50,530 nt of DNA from Kitasatospora indigofera (GCF_014655955.1 NZ_BNBO01000063.1:1-50530); one strand, 5' to 3'; positions 1 through 8,424 are shown, counted from the first letter of the stretch. Notes: generated by a model not told the origin, from the letters alone. Numbers and translations are program-made.

Positions 1-30
1 AGGGCGGGCACCCCCGGGGGTGCCCGCCCT
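1..30. terminator. Perfect 30-bp palindrome, probable terminator of the pspA operon
   Basis: The first 30 bases are exactly self-complementary: the arm AGGGCGGGCACCCCC is followed directly by its reverse complement. It lies 45 bases beyond the stop codon of the minus-strand PspA-associated gene, where an intrinsic terminator is expected. The real element may extend past the window edge, and a U-tract for the minus direction would fall outside the window. Confidence 0.6.
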
Positions 31-75
31 CACACATGCCCGCCCGCGTCCGGCGGCTGCCGGACCGGCCCGGGC

Positions 76-375
76 CTAGCCGTACTCGGGGATGCCCGGG
101 ATCAGCCCGTCGCCCTCGGCCCGCAGCAGTTGCCGGACCTCCTCGATGGTCGCCTCGGCGTCGGGGAGGATCAGGTCGGACGGCTCCAGCGAGTCGTCCG
201 ACAGCGGACTGCCGAACTCCTTCACCGCAGCCAGCAGGCCGTCCAGCGCGGACCTGAAGTGCTCCTCGTCCCCCGACTCCAGCGCACGCAGCAGATCGTC
301 GTCCAGCTCGTTGAGCCGGTTCAGGTGGTCGTCGGCCACCTGGAACTGCCCTTCCCCCATGACCCTCATGATCAT
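76..375 (-). CDS. PspA-associated protein PspAA
   Basis: A 99-residue acidic protein of the small family that accompanies actinomycete PspA (PspAA). Visible signature stretches are the start MRVMGEGQ, the central DSLEPSDLILPDAEAT and the tail EGDGLIPG, all typical of the family; length is normal. It begins 46 bases downstream of the pspA stop on the same strand, so the two are almost certainly co-transcribed. Its role is inferred to be partnering PspA in the envelope-stress response; no catalytic motif is present. The start is the ATG at 373-375; the following Met-Arg (residue 3) is an alternative. Confidence 0.85.
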   Translation of the reverse strand: MIMRVMGEGQFQVADDHLNRLNELDDDLLRALESGDEEHFRSALDGLLAAVKEFGSPLSDDSLEPSDLILPDAEATIEEVRQLLRAEGDGLIPGIPEYG

Positions 376-421
376 GCCGCTGCGTCTCCCTGCTGTCGTG
401 GCCGATGCCGTAGGAGTGGGA

Positions 422-1222
422 TCACTTGTTGTAGTTGATCGTCCCCGGAGTGTCCTGCTTGTCCTGCGTACCGGGCTTGCCCTGCTCGATGGCCGGCTGC
501 GCGGCCGCGGGGCCGCCGGTGAGCTCGGCCTTCATCCGGGCCAGCTCCAGCTCGACGTCGGAGCCGCCGGCCACCCGCTCCAGTTCGGCCTCGATGTCGT
601 CCTTGCGGCCGAGGCCGCTGGCGTCGTCGAGCGCGCCGGAGGCCAGCAGCTCGTCGATCGCACCCGCGCGGGCCTGCATCTGGGCCGTCTTGTCCTCGGC
701 CCGCTGGATCGCCAGGCCCACGTCGCCCATCTCCTCCGAGATCCCGGAGAAGGACTCCGCGATCCGGGTCTGCGCCTGGGCGGCGGTGTAGGTGGCCTTG
801 ATGGTCTCCTTCTTCGTCCGGAAGGCGTCCACCTTGGCCTGCAGCCGCTGGGAGGCGAGCGTGAGCTTCTCCTCCTCGGCCTGGAGCTGCTGGTACTGCG
901 TCTCCAGGTCGGTGATCTGCGACTGCATGTTGGCCTTGCGGGTCAGGGCCTCGCGCGCGAGGTCCTCCCGGCCGAGCGAGAGCGCCTTGCGCCCCTGGTC
1001 CTCGTACTTCGCGGACTGCTGCTGCAGCTGGGTCAGCTGGAGCTCCAGGCGCTTGCGCGAGGTGGCCACGTCGGCCACGCCCCTGCGCACCTTCTGCAGC
1101 AGTTCGAGCTGCTTCTGGTACGAGTAGTCGAGCGTTTCACGCGGATCTTCTGCACGGTCCAGGGCCTTGTTGGCCTTGGACTTGAAGATCAGCCCCATAC
1201 GCTTCATGATTCCGTCGCTCAT
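422..1222 (-). CDS. pspA: PspA/IM30 (ESCRT-III-like) membrane-stress protein
   Basis: A 266-residue, almost entirely helical, charged protein of the PspA/Vipp1 family. These proteins bind the inner face of the cytoplasmic membrane and form oligomers that protect it under envelope stress. The family N-terminus is evident (KRMGLIFKSKANKALDRAED, then PRETLDYSYQKQLELLQKVR), followed by long coiled-coil heptads rich in Gln, Glu, Lys and Arg, and a Gly/Pro/Gln-rich tail that is likely disordered. I chose the ATG at 1222 (MSDGIMKRM); the internal ATG at 1207 (MKRMGLIF) is equally conserved. First gene of a two-gene unit with PspAA; upstream is a 311-base region shared with a divergent membrane-protein gene. 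Confidence 0.92.
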   Translation of the reverse strand: MSDGIMKRMGLIFKSKANKALDRAEDPRETLDYSYQKQLELLQKVRRGVADVATSRKRLELQLTQLQQQSAKYEDQGRKALSLGREDLAREALTRKANMQSQITDLETQYQQLQAEEEKLTLASQRLQAKVDAFRTKKETIKATYTAAQAQTRIAESFSGISEEMGDVGLAIQRAEDKTAQMQARAGAIDELLASGALDDASGLGRKDDIEAELERVAGGSDVELELARMKAELTGGPAAAQPAIEQGKPGTQDKQDTPGTINYNK

Positions 1223-1533
1223 GGGCCTCGGGTGCCCCCTTCTCCGGCCTGCGGTCTCAGTCTCGTTACCAGACACGACGAGTGTATGTGCAGCGAGGCC
1301 ATCGCCGCAGTGCACCTGCCTGCAACAAGACTGCTACAGCCACAGGTGCCGATGCCTCATCCCGGGGGTGGAACCCGACCCCGATTTCATGATCCGGCAG
1401 GGGGAGGGAACCCCGTACTGGGCGCGCCGGTCCCGGGGGCCGGAACCTCGGAAACTTCTCGGATTCTTGATCGATATCTGTTTGGGTCCAACGGCACGGG
1501 AAGAAGCGTCCGGGCACCACGTACGCTGGGGGT
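1223..1533. promoter_or_regulatory. Divergent intergenic region between pspA and the DUF3043 gene
   Basis: These 311 bases hold no convincing gene and must contain the promoters of both divergent genes. On the minus strand TACACT occurs near 1288 as a possible -10 for pspA, without a clear -35. On the plus strand TACGCT at 1522-1527 lies seven bases before the GTG at 1534, which would make that transcript leaderless. Both assignments are tentative. Confidence 0.35.
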
Positions 1534-2133
1534 GTGTTCCGACGCCGTTCAGACGATGCCACTGCCTCCGCCGCCGTGCTGGAGAAGCAGAGCGATACGA
1601 GCCAGGCCCGCGACCCGCAGGCGAAGAAGGGCCGGCCCACGCCCAAGCGCAGTGACGCCGAGGCCAACCGGCGCACCCGGGTGACCGTCCCCAAGGACCG
1701 CAAGGAGGCCGCCCGCCAGTCCCGCGAGCGGATGCGCTCCGAGCGGGAGAAGCAGCGCACCGCGCTGCTGGAGGGGGACGAGCGCTACCTGCCCGCCCGT
1801 GACAAGGGCCCGGTGCGCAAGTTCGTCCGCGACTACGTGGACGCCCGGTGGTCGCTCGCCGAGTTCTTCCTGCCCGCCGCCGTGGTCATCCTGATCCTCA
1901 GCGTGGTGCGGGTGCCGGCCCTGCAGCTCCTGTCCACCCTGCTCTTCCTCGCCTTCTTCGTCCTGGTGATCCTGGACTTCGCGCGCCTGGGCCTCGGCCT
2001 GCGCAAGCAGCTCGGCGAGCGCTTCGCCGGGCAGAACACCCGGGGCGCCGTCGCGTACGGCCTGATGCGCATCCTGCAGATGCGCCGACTGCGGCTGCCC
2101 AAGCCGCAGGTCAAGCGCGGGGCCAAGCCCTGA
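1534..2133 (+). CDS. DUF3043 membrane protein
   Basis: A 199-residue protein of the actinobacterial DUF3043 family. The first ~100 residues are highly charged (KKGRPTPKR, then an Arg/Glu-rich stretch) and presumably cytoplasmic. Two closely spaced hydrophobic segments follow at about 110-125 (FFLPAAVVILILSVV) and 130-148 (LLSTLLFLAFFVLVILDF). The tail is basic (MRRLRLPKPQVKRG). Length and layout match the family, whose function is unknown. It starts with GTG at 1534, with no Shine-Dalgarno but a possible -10 just upstream. It is followed closely by the methyltransferase gene and probably co-transcribed with it. Confidence 0.85.
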   Translation: MFRRRSDDATASAAVLEKQSDTSQARDPQAKKGRPTPKRSDAEANRRTRVTVPKDRKEAARQSRERMRSEREKQRTALLEGDERYLPARDKGPVRKFVRDYVDARWSLAEFFLPAAVVILILSVVRVPALQLLSTLLFLAFFVLVILDFARLGLGLRKQLGERFAGQNTRGAVAYGLMRILQMRRLRLPKPQVKRGAKP

Positions 2134-2144
2134 CCGCCGAGCCG

Positions 2145-3011
2145 GTGAACTCGGGCTGGGCCCCTCCCACCTGGGAGGGGCCCGGCCTGTACGCGTTGCC
2201 GGGCCAGGGCGGCGGAGGCCACGACCGGCTCCCCTCGCGCAGCGGCTCGTTCGCCGGCGCCGGCCCGTCGCCGGAACGCCAGGGCGGCCTGCGCAACCTG
2301 GTCCGCCAGGAGATGGTGGCCCGGCAGCTGGCCGAGCAGCTCGCCGGGCGCACCGGCCAGCGCGTCCTGGACGTCGGCTGCGGCCAGGGCGTCCAGGCAC
2401 TGCGGCTCGCCAGGGCCGGCCACTTCGTCACCGGCATCGACTCGGACCAGTCCGCCCTCGGCGTCGCCCAGGCGACGCTGGCCCAGGAGCCCGCCGAGGT
2501 CCGCGGCCGGGTCCAGCTGCTCAGCGGGGACGGCCACCAGTGCGGCCGCTGGTTCGGTGCCCGCAGCTTCGACGTGGTGCTCTGCCACGGCGTCCTGATG
2601 TACCTGCCCGACCCGGACCCGATGATCGCCTCGCTGGCCCGGCTGCTCGCCCCCGGCGGGGTGCTCTCGCTGCTGGCCCGCAACCGCGACGCGCTGGCCA
2701 TGCGCCCCGGCGCGGCCGGGGACTGGCGCGCCGCCCTGCACGCCTTCGAGAGCGACCGCTACTACAACCGGCTGGGGCTCACCGCCCGCGCCGACCGGCT
2801 CGCCGACCTGGCCGTCACCCTCGCCGAGGTCTCGGTGCCGCTGAAGCACTGGTACGGCGTGCGGGTCTTCACCGACAACACCGCCGACGACTCCGCGCCC
2901 CCGGTGGACGGCCGCCGCCTCGCCCAGCTGCTGGAGGCCGAGGAGCGGGCCGGCAAGACCGACCCGTACCGGCAGATAGCCGGGCTGCTGCACGTGGTGG
3001 GCGCCAAGTAG
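2145..3011 (+). CDS. SAM-dependent methyltransferase, CmoM/SmtA-like
   Basis: A 288-residue class I methyltransferase. Motif I is RVLDVGCGQGVQALRLA, the acidic end of strand 2 is VTGIDSDQ, and motif IV and following read FDVVLCHGVLMYLPDPDPMI then LLAPGGVLSLLARN. The order and the later GVRVFTDN segment resemble E. coli CmoM/SmtA, which methylates carboxymethoxyuridine in tRNA; that substrate is only an inference here. I chose the in-frame GTG at 2145, 12 bases after the preceding stop; the residues that follow (NSGWAPPTWEGPGLYALPG) look like a real conserved N-terminus. The open frame runs further upstream but there overlaps the DUF3043 gene and is shadow sequence. Confidence 0.85.
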   Translation: MNSGWAPPTWEGPGLYALPGQGGGGHDRLPSRSGSFAGAGPSPERQGGLRNLVRQEMVARQLAEQLAGRTGQRVLDVGCGQGVQALRLARAGHFVTGIDSDQSALGVAQATLAQEPAEVRGRVQLLSGDGHQCGRWFGARSFDVVLCHGVLMYLPDPDPMIASLARLLAPGGVLSLLARNRDALAMRPGAAGDWRAALHAFESDRYYNRLGLTARADRLADLAVTLAEVSVPLKHWYGVRVFTDNTADDSAPPVDGRRLAQLLEAEERAGKTDPYRQIAGLLHVVGAK

Positions 3012-3073
3012 CGAGTGGGGCACCCGGCCTGCCCGCCCGCCGCCGGCCGGGCCCGCTCGCCGGGCCGCCGGCC

Positions 3074-3136
3074 GCGCTCGTCGGCACGGGTGCCGGACTC
3101 GTCGGGACGGGTGCCGCGCTCGTCGGGACGGGTGCC
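3074..3136. repeat. Three tandem 21-bp repeats
   Basis: Units at 3074-3094, 3095-3115 and 3116-3136 share the core CTCGTCGGGACGGGTGCC with one to three differences between units. They lie in the short gap between the convergent methyltransferase gene and the small minus-strand gene. No function can be assigned; slippage-generated minisatellite is the simplest reading. Confidence 0.85.
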
Positions 3137-3150
3137 GGGCCGGAGGTCTT

Positions 3151-3174
3151 CCCGGCCGGACGGATCCGGCCGGG
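3151..3174. terminator. Hairpin between convergent genes, possible bidirectional terminator
   Basis: Nine-base perfect arms CCCGGCCGG (3151-3159) and CCGGCCGGG (3166-3174) flank a six-base loop. The site is between two convergent stop codons (3011 plus, 3204 minus), where a bidirectional terminator is expected. There is no U-tract, common in actinomycete terminators. Confidence 0.4.
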
Positions 3175-3203
3175 TACCGGGTGACCACCCGGACGGGACG
3201 GTC

Positions 3204-3404
3204 TCAGCCCTCGTGCAGGCTCATCGAGTAGATGACCCGGTCGTCGTCGAGCAGCACGGCGTTGTCGACGCCGTCCTCGACCAGCTGCTTCCAGCTCTCG
3301 CCGATCCAGGACTCCGCGTCGCCCTGGCCCGGGAACTCCTCCTGGCCGCCCGCGGGGGTGACCAGGGTTCCGTCCGCCTTCTCGTACCGCCACGTCCAGA
3401 CCAT
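3204..3404 (-). CDS. Small conserved hypothetical protein, 66 aa
   Basis: A 66-residue acidic protein beginning MVWTWRYEKADGTLV and ending IYSMSLHEG. A strong Shine-Dalgarno (GGGAGGAG, eight bases ahead of the ATG) fixes the start at 3404; the same frame stays open further upstream but only over the antisense of cobU. The composition (many Trp, Asp, Glu) and compact size suggest a small soluble cytoplasmic protein. I recall similar one-domain proteins in other Streptomyces but cannot name a function. Confidence 0.75.
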   Translation of the reverse strand: MVWTWRYEKADGTLVTPAGGQEEFPGQGDAESWIGESWKQLVEDGVDNAVLLDDDRVIYSMSLHEG

Positions 3405-3542
3405 GCCCGGCTCCTCCCGCTGACGACTGGTTGGTCGTACCGCTCTGTCCCGCCGCACTGTCGTGCCGCTGCTGTGTTGTGCTGCGCACATTAGCCTGCC
3501 CGCCGCGATCATCCCTACGCCTCGTCCGGCAGGATGGACGCC

Positions 3543-4100
3543 ATGGCACTCCCCCGCACCCTGATCCTCGGCGGCGCCCGCTCGGGCAAGTCCACCCGGG
3601 CCGAGCAGCTGCTCGGCGGGTACGCCGACGTCCTCTACGTGGCGACCGGCGGCACCCGGGACGGCGACCCGGAGTGGGCCCAGCGGGTCGGCCTGCACCG
3701 CGAGCGGCGCCCGGCGAGCTGGCGGACGGCGGAGACCTGTGACCTGGAGGGCGTGCTGCGCGACACCGCCGACCCGGCGCCCGTACTGATCGACTGCCTG
3801 GGGCTCTGGCTGACCACCGTGATGGACGAGTGCGACGCCTGGGACGACGCGGCCTGGGCCGCCGGCGGCGAACGGGCGGTCGGCCTGCGCTGCGCGGCGC
3901 TGGCCGGCGCCTGGGGATCGACGGGCCGTCAGGTGATCGCGGTGAGCAACGAGGTCGGGATGGGCGTCGTGCCCGCGACGGCCGCCGGGCGCCGCTTCCG
4001 CGACACCCTCGGGCGGCTGAACATGACGGTGGCCGACGCCTCCGAGCAGGTGCTGCTGGTGGTGGCGGGGCAGGTGGTGACGGTGAAGCCCGCCGCCTGA
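3543..4100 (+). CDS. cobU: Adenosylcobinamide kinase / adenosylcobinamide-phosphate guanylyltransferase
   Basis: CobU/CobP family enzyme, 185 residues from the ATG at 3543 (another in-frame ATG is at 3534, but GGATGGA sits at a better distance from 3543). It phosphorylates adenosylcobinamide and then attaches GMP, activating the corrinoid for attachment of the nucleotide loop. Evidence: P-loop GGARSGKS at residues 9-16, the following EQLL helix, RVGLHRERRP (the region of the guanylylated His), LIDCLGLWLTT as Walker-B-like strand, and VSNEVGMGVVPATAAGRRFRD, a family hallmark. It starts the cobU-cobT-cobS cluster. I saw no cobalamin riboswitch in the 129 bases upstream. Confidence 0.93.
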   Translation: MALPRTLILGGARSGKSTRAEQLLGGYADVLYVATGGTRDGDPEWAQRVGLHRERRPASWRTAETCDLEGVLRDTADPAPVLIDCLGLWLTTVMDECDAWDDAAWAAGGERAVGLRCAALAGAWGSTGRQVIAVSNEVGMGVVPATAAGRRFRDTLGRLNMTVADASEQVLLVVAGQVVTVKPAA

Positions 4101-4147
4101 CAGGCCAGCCACCTGATCGCGCCGCACGCCGTGTAGCCTTCCCAGCG

Positions 4148-5275
4148 ATGGACACGACCGTGGATCTGGATACGTTCTCCTCGCTCGTCGAGCGCCCCGA
4201 CGAGAGCGCCCGGCGGGCCGCCGACGAGCGCTGGCAGGCGCTCGACCGGCCGCGCGGCGGCCTCGGCCAGCTGGAGGAGCTGGGCAGCTGGCTGGCCTCC
4301 GTACAGGGGCACTCCCCCGTGCGGCCGCTGTCGGCGCCCAAGGTGCTGCTGTTCGCCGGCGACCACGGGGTCGCCTCGCTCGGCGTCTCCGAGCTGCCCG
4401 CCGACGGCGGCACGGCCGGGCGGGTCCGGGCCGTCCTCGACGGCACGGCGCCGGTCGCGGTGCTCGCGCGGCGCTTCGGCGCCCGGGTACGCGTCGTCGA
4501 CGTGGCGGTGGACGCCGACCCGGACGACTTCCCCGAAGAGGTGACCCGCTACCGGGTGCGGCGCGGCTCCGGCCGGATCGACGTCGAGGACGCGCTCAGC
4601 GCCGAGGAGGCCGCCCGGGCCTTCCGCGCCGGCATGGCGGTCGCCGACGAGGAGGCCGACGCCGGGACGGACCTGGTGGTGCTCGGCGACCTCGGGGTCG
4701 GCTCGACCACCGTCGCCGCCGTCCTGGTCGGCGCCCTCTGCGGGACGGACGCGGCCGCGGTCACCGGGCGCGGCTCCGGCATCGACGACCGGGTCTGGAT
4801 GGTCAAGTGCGCCACCGTCCGCGACTCGCTGCGGCGGGCCCGGCCGGTGCTCGGCGACCAGCTGGCCCTGCTGGCGGCCACCGGCGGCGCGGACTTCGCG
4901 GCCATCACCGGCTTCCTGCTGCAGGCCGCGGTGCGCCGGCTGCCCGTGGTGCTGGACGGCGTGGTCTCGGCCTCCTGCGCGCTGGTCGCGCAGCGGATCG
5001 CCTTCCGGGCCCCCGAGTGGTGGCGGGCCGGGCAGTCGACCGGCGAGCCCGCCCAGGCGAAGGCGTACGACCGGCTGACGCTGATCCCGTTGCAGGAACA
5101 GAAGATCACCATGGGCGAGGGCGTCGGCGCGCTGATGTCGCTGCCGCTGCTGCAGGCGGCGGCGGACACCCTGGCCGAGGAGACGGCCGTGCTCCCCGGC
5201 CTGCCCGACGCCCCCGCGGTGCCGCGGGTGCAGCCCAAGCTGCCCTCGGCGGCGGATCTGCTCGGCCGGGTCTGA
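4148..5275 (+). CDS. cobT: Nicotinate-nucleotide--dimethylbenzimidazole phosphoribosyltransferase
   Basis: A 375-residue CobT that transfers phosphoribose from nicotinate mononucleotide to 5,6-dimethylbenzimidazole, making alpha-ribazole phosphate, the lower ligand of cobalamin. Seen in the sequence: GLGQLEELGSWLASVQG near the N-terminus, the conserved KVLLFAGDHGVASLGVS, a Gly-rich GDLGVGSTTVAAVLVGAL, TGRGSGIDD, and the C-terminal KITMGEGVGALMSLPLLQAA that carries the family's catalytic Glu. The ATG at 4148 is 47 bases after the cobU stop. cobS follows four bases after its stop, so the three genes read as one operon. Confidence 0.93.
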   Translation: MDTTVDLDTFSSLVERPDESARRAADERWQALDRPRGGLGQLEELGSWLASVQGHSPVRPLSAPKVLLFAGDHGVASLGVSELPADGGTAGRVRAVLDGTAPVAVLARRFGARVRVVDVAVDADPDDFPEEVTRYRVRRGSGRIDVEDALSAEEAARAFRAGMAVADEEADAGTDLVVLGDLGVGSTTVAAVLVGALCGTDAAAVTGRGSGIDDRVWMVKCATVRDSLRRARPVLGDQLALLAATGGADFAAITGFLLQAAVRRLPVVLDGVVSASCALVAQRIAFRAPEWWRAGQSTGEPAQAKAYDRLTLIPLQEQKITMGEGVGALMSLPLLQAAADTLAEETAVLPGLPDAPAVPRVQPKLPSAADLLGRV

Positions 5276-5279
5276 GACG

Positions 5280-6194
5280 GTGCCGGACGGGCCGGGGGCC
5301 GGCGTGCCCGGAGCGGGCGCGGCCGGCTCCGGTGCTGCCGGGGCCGGTGGCGGCGGGACCGGTGCTGCCGGGGCCGGTGGCGGCGGGACCGGTGCTCATG
5401 GGGCCGGGGATCCGCGGGCCGGCCGGCTGCGGTTCGAGGGGCTGAGGTTCGCCTTCGGCACGCTGTCCGTCCTGCGGGTGCGGGTCGAACGCTGGGACCG
5501 GCCGACGGCGGGGCGCGCGATGCTGTGCGCGCCCGTGGTCGGGATCGTGCTCGGGACGCTCGCCGCCGCCCTGGGCGCCCTGGTGGCCTGGCGGGCGGGC
5601 GGACCGCTCGGCGCGGTCACGGCGGTCGCGGCACTCGCGGCCCTGACCCGGGGCCTGCACCTGGACGGCCTGGCCGACGTCGCGGACGGCCTCGGCAGCG
5701 GCAAGCCCGCCGAGGACGCCCTGCGGATCATGAAGCAGTCCGACATCGGGCCCTTCGGCGTACTCACCCTGCTGCTCACCCTGCTCGGCCAGATCGCCGC
5801 GCTGGCCGGACAGTTCGGGCACTCCCCGCTGCGCGGCGCGCTCGCCGTGCTCGCCTGCGCCGTCACCGCGCGCTGCGCACTCGCCTGGGGCTGCCTGCGC
5901 TCGGTGCCGGCCGCCCGCCCGGGCGGGCTCGGCGCGATGGTCGCGAGCACCGTACCGACGGCCGCCGCGCTCGCCGTCTCGGCCGCCGCCGCCCTGCTGC
6001 TCGCCCTGGCCGGCCTCGCCGACGGCTGGTCCGCCCTGCGGCTCCCGCTCGCCCTGGCCGCCGGCCTGCTCGGCGCCCGGCTGCTGCTGCGGCGCTGCGT
6101 CCGCCGCTTCGACGGCATCACCGGCGACGTCCTGGGCGCGACGGCGGAGACCGCCGCCACCTGCTGCCTGCTCACGCTGGCCCTGGCCGGCTGA
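5280..6194 (+). CDS. cobS: Adenosylcobinamide-GDP ribazoletransferase (cobalamin synthase)
   Basis: CobS/CobV, the integral membrane enzyme that joins adenosylcobinamide-GDP with alpha-ribazole. The conserved N-terminal RFAFGTLSVLRVRVERWDRPT leads into several hydrophobic helices; the diagnostic motif LHLDGLADVADGLGSGKPAEDALRIMKQSDIGPFG is split across residues near 125-160, and the C-terminal RRFDGITGDVLGATAETA is intact. Total 304 residues from the GTG at 5280, four bases after cobT. The first ~45 residues are an odd Gly/Ala extension encoded by a tandem repeat, so the functional start could lie further in; no good internal alternative was found. Confidence 0.9.
   Translation: MPDGPGAGVPGAGAAGSGAAGAGGGGTGAAGAGGGGTGAHGAGDPRAGRLRFEGLRFAFGTLSVLRVRVERWDRPTAGRAMLCAPVVGIVLGTLAAALGALVAWRAGGPLGAVTAVAALAALTRGLHLDGLADVADGLGSGKPAEDALRIMKQSDIGPFGVLTLLLTLLGQIAALAGQFGHSPLRGALAVLACAVTARCALAWGCLRSVPAARPGGLGAMVASTVPTAAALAVSAAAALLLALAGLADGWSALRLPLALAAGLLGARLLLRRCVRRFDGITGDVLGATAETAATCCLLTLALAG
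5331..5390 (+). repeat. Two perfect 30-bp tandem repeats inside the 5' end of cobS
   Basis: Units 5331-5360 and 5361-5390 are identical, and the first few bases of a third, degenerate unit follow (GGTGCT, then CATGGGGCCGG). Each encodes ten residues, giving a GAAGAGGGGT-type Gly/Ala run at the cobS N-terminus. In-frame length means copy-number change would not break the gene. Confidence 0.9.
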
Positions 6195-6921
6195 CCGACC
6201 GGCCGACCTGCCGACCTACCGCGGAGCAGTACGGCGAGCGGCGCGCATTGCTGACCACCCGTCATCGCGGGCCGCGGAACCGCTCCCACGCCGGCGCCGC
6301 CGGACCCGGCCGGATATTGACGCCCGGTCAACTCCACGGCACCTGGACGGTGTTGCGGCAGGCCTCGGCGGGACGCTCCGCCGCCGGAACTCGGCCGGAC
6401 GGACGACCGGGTGCCCGGCCTGGGTGCGGAGCATTCTCAGGTGGTGCGTCAGACCCGCACTGCCCGCCCCTCCTCCGCCGGGCCCCGTCGGGCCGCGTCG
6501 CGCGCGGACCCGCGCGCCCGGGCGACGAGGCGGGAAGGGCGGTCCGTGGTCCCCCGCCCGGCCGGGCCGGGCTCACGTCCTGCTGCCACCGGCGGCGTCG
6601 CGCCGGGGCGGGCCCGGGGCCGGGAGCCGGTGGGAGCGCTGTCGCGCGGTGACCCGTCAGGGGCGGGACCGGGGGCGGCGTGATCCCAGCATGCGGACTA
6701 CCATGCGGGGAGCACCGTAGCCCTGCACCGTCGCGGGAACTGCCCGGCCGCTCTTCGCCGAGGAGCCGGGACCTCTGGTGTGTGCGGTCGCCGGAGGCGG
6801 CGCACGCGCCAGGGGTCCCGGAGCCGGAGCCGGCCGGGCGGGTCCCCGCGACCCGGGGGTACGCCGGTGCGGCATCACCGCCGCACCCGGCCGTGGACGC
6901 GAAAGAACAGGACGCAAATAC
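6195..6921. other. 727-base gap between cobS and pepA without a convincing gene
   Basis: All six frames are open over parts of this GC-rich stretch, but none has recognisable protein features or a good ribosome site. It holds one clean dyad (6317-6331, listed separately) and GC-rich runs. A promoter for pepA must lie here but I could not place it with confidence. Confidence 0.5.
6317..6331. promoter_or_regulatory. Dyad TTGAC-n5-GTCAA, candidate operator
   Basis: Five-base perfect arms with a five-base spacer (TTGACGCCCGGTCAA). The AT-richer arms stand out in a very GC-rich gap. TTGACG could also be read as a -35 element. It lies about 590 bases upstream of pepA, so its target is unclear. Confidence 0.3.
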
Positions 6922-8424
6922 GTGACTGCATTGTCTGTGAGCACCTCCTCCGCCGCATCGCTGCGCGCGGACGCCCTGGTGGTCGGTGTGGCGAAGGGCG
7001 CGAAGGGCATCGTGGTGGCACCCGGTGCCGAGGCCGTGATCGAGGCGTTCGAGGGCAAGCTGGCCGAGGTCCTCACCACCCTGGGCGCCACCGGTGGCGA
7101 GGGCGAGGCCGTGAAGGTCTCCTCCCCGGCCGGCCTGAAGGCCCCCCTCGTGCTCGCGGTCGGCCTCGGCGACGCCGAGCAGGGCTTCTCCGAGGAGGCG
7201 CTGCGCCGCGCGGCCGGTGTCGCGGCCCGGACCCTCGCCGGCACCAAGAAGGTCGCGCTGGCGCTGCCGGCCGAGTCGGCCGAGGACGCCGGCGCGATCG
7301 CGCTGGGCGCGCTGCTCGGCGCGTACTCGTACGCGACGTACAAGAGCAACGGCGCCGGCAAGGAGCCGGTCGGCGAGCTCGTCGTGCTGACCAGCCGCAA
7401 GGGCAGCAAGGACGCCAAGGCGGCGGTCGAGCGCGCCACCGCGGTCGGCGAGGAGATGAACCGCGCCCGCGACCTGATCAACATGGCGCCGAACGACCTC
7501 AACCCGAAGGCCTTCGCGACCATCGCCCAGGCCGCCGGCAAGGAGCACGGCCTCAAGGTCGAGGTGCTGGACGAGAAGGCCCTCGCCAAGGGCGGCTTCG
7601 GCGGCATCCTGGGCGTGGGCGTCGGCTCGACGAACCCGCCGCGGCTGGTGAAGGTGGCCTACACCCACCCGAAGGCCAAGGCGACGCTGGCGTTCGTCGG
7701 CAAGGGCATCACCTACGACTCGGGCGGCATCTCGCTGAAGCCGGCCGGTCACAACGAGACCATGAAGTGCGACATGGCGGGCGCGGCGGCGGTCTTCGCG
7801 ACCGTGGTCGCGGCCAAGCGCCTCGGCCTCGCCGTCAACATCACCGGCTGGCTGGCGCTGGCGGAGAACATGCCGTCGGGCTCGGCCACCCGCCCCGGCG
7901 ACGTGCTGCGGATGTACGGCGGCAAGACCGTCGAGGTCCTGAACACCGACGCCGAGGGCCGGCTGGTGCTGGCGGACGCGATCGTGCGGGCCGGCGAGGA
8001 GAACCCGGACGTGATCGTCGACGTGGCGACCCTGACCGGCGCCATGGTGCTGGCCCTGGGCACCCGCATCTTCGGTGTGATGTCCAACAGCGACGAGCTG
8101 CGCGACACCCTGCACGCGACGGCGCAGGAGGCCGGCGAGCAGTCCTGGCCGATGCCGCTGCCGGTCGAGCTGCGCAAGGGCATGACCGAGTCGACCATCG
8201 CCGACCTGGCCAACATGGGTGAGCGGATGGGCGGCGGCCTGGTGGCCGGCCTCTTCCTGAAGGAGTTCGTCGCCGAGGGCATCGACTGGGCCCACCTCGA
8301 CATCGCGGGCCCGGCCTTCCACGAGGGCGCGCCGTACGGCTACACCCCCAAGGGCGGCACGGCGAGCGCGGTGCGCACACTGCTCCGCTTCGCCGAGCGG
8401 ACGGCCGCGGGCGACAAGGCCTGA
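6922..8424 (+). CDS. pepA: Leucyl aminopeptidase (M17 family)
   Basis: A 500-residue cytosolic aminopeptidase that removes N-terminal residues with a two-metal (Zn/Mn) centre. The C-terminal catalytic domain shows GKGITYDSGGISLKP with the metal-binding and catalytic Lys261/Asp266, MKCDMAGAAAV, and the family signature NTDAEGRL at 341-348. The N-terminal half (SLRADALVVGVAKGAKGIVV...) is the regulatory/hexamer domain. Start is the GTG at 6922 (GTGACTGCATTGTCTGTG); the frame is open upstream without family similarity. It ends in a strong intrinsic terminator at 8474-8508, so it is probably monocistronic. Confidence 0.95.
   Translation: MTALSVSTSSAASLRADALVVGVAKGAKGIVVAPGAEAVIEAFEGKLAEVLTTLGATGGEGEAVKVSSPAGLKAPLVLAVGLGDAEQGFSEEALRRAAGVAARTLAGTKKVALALPAESAEDAGAIALGALLGAYSYATYKSNGAGKEPVGELVVLTSRKGSKDAKAAVERATAVGEEMNRARDLINMAPNDLNPKAFATIAQAAGKEHGLKVEVLDEKALAKGGFGGILGVGVGSTNPPRLVKVAYTHPKAKATLAFVGKGITYDSGGISLKPAGHNETMKCDMAGAAAVFATVVAAKRLGLAVNITGWLALAENMPSGSATRPGDVLRMYGGKTVEVLNTDAEGRLVLADAIVRAGEENPDVIVDVATLTGAMVLALGTRIFGVMSNSDELRDTLHATAQEAGEQSWPMPLPVELRKGMTESTIADLANMGERMGGGLVAGLFLKEFVAEGIDWAHLDIAGPAFHEGAPYGYTPKGGTASAVRTLLRFAERTAAGDKA

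Noticed and set aside
3405..3542. Cobalamin riboswitch ahead of cobU
   Set aside because: The gap is too short, and I saw no B12-box-like conserved sequence.
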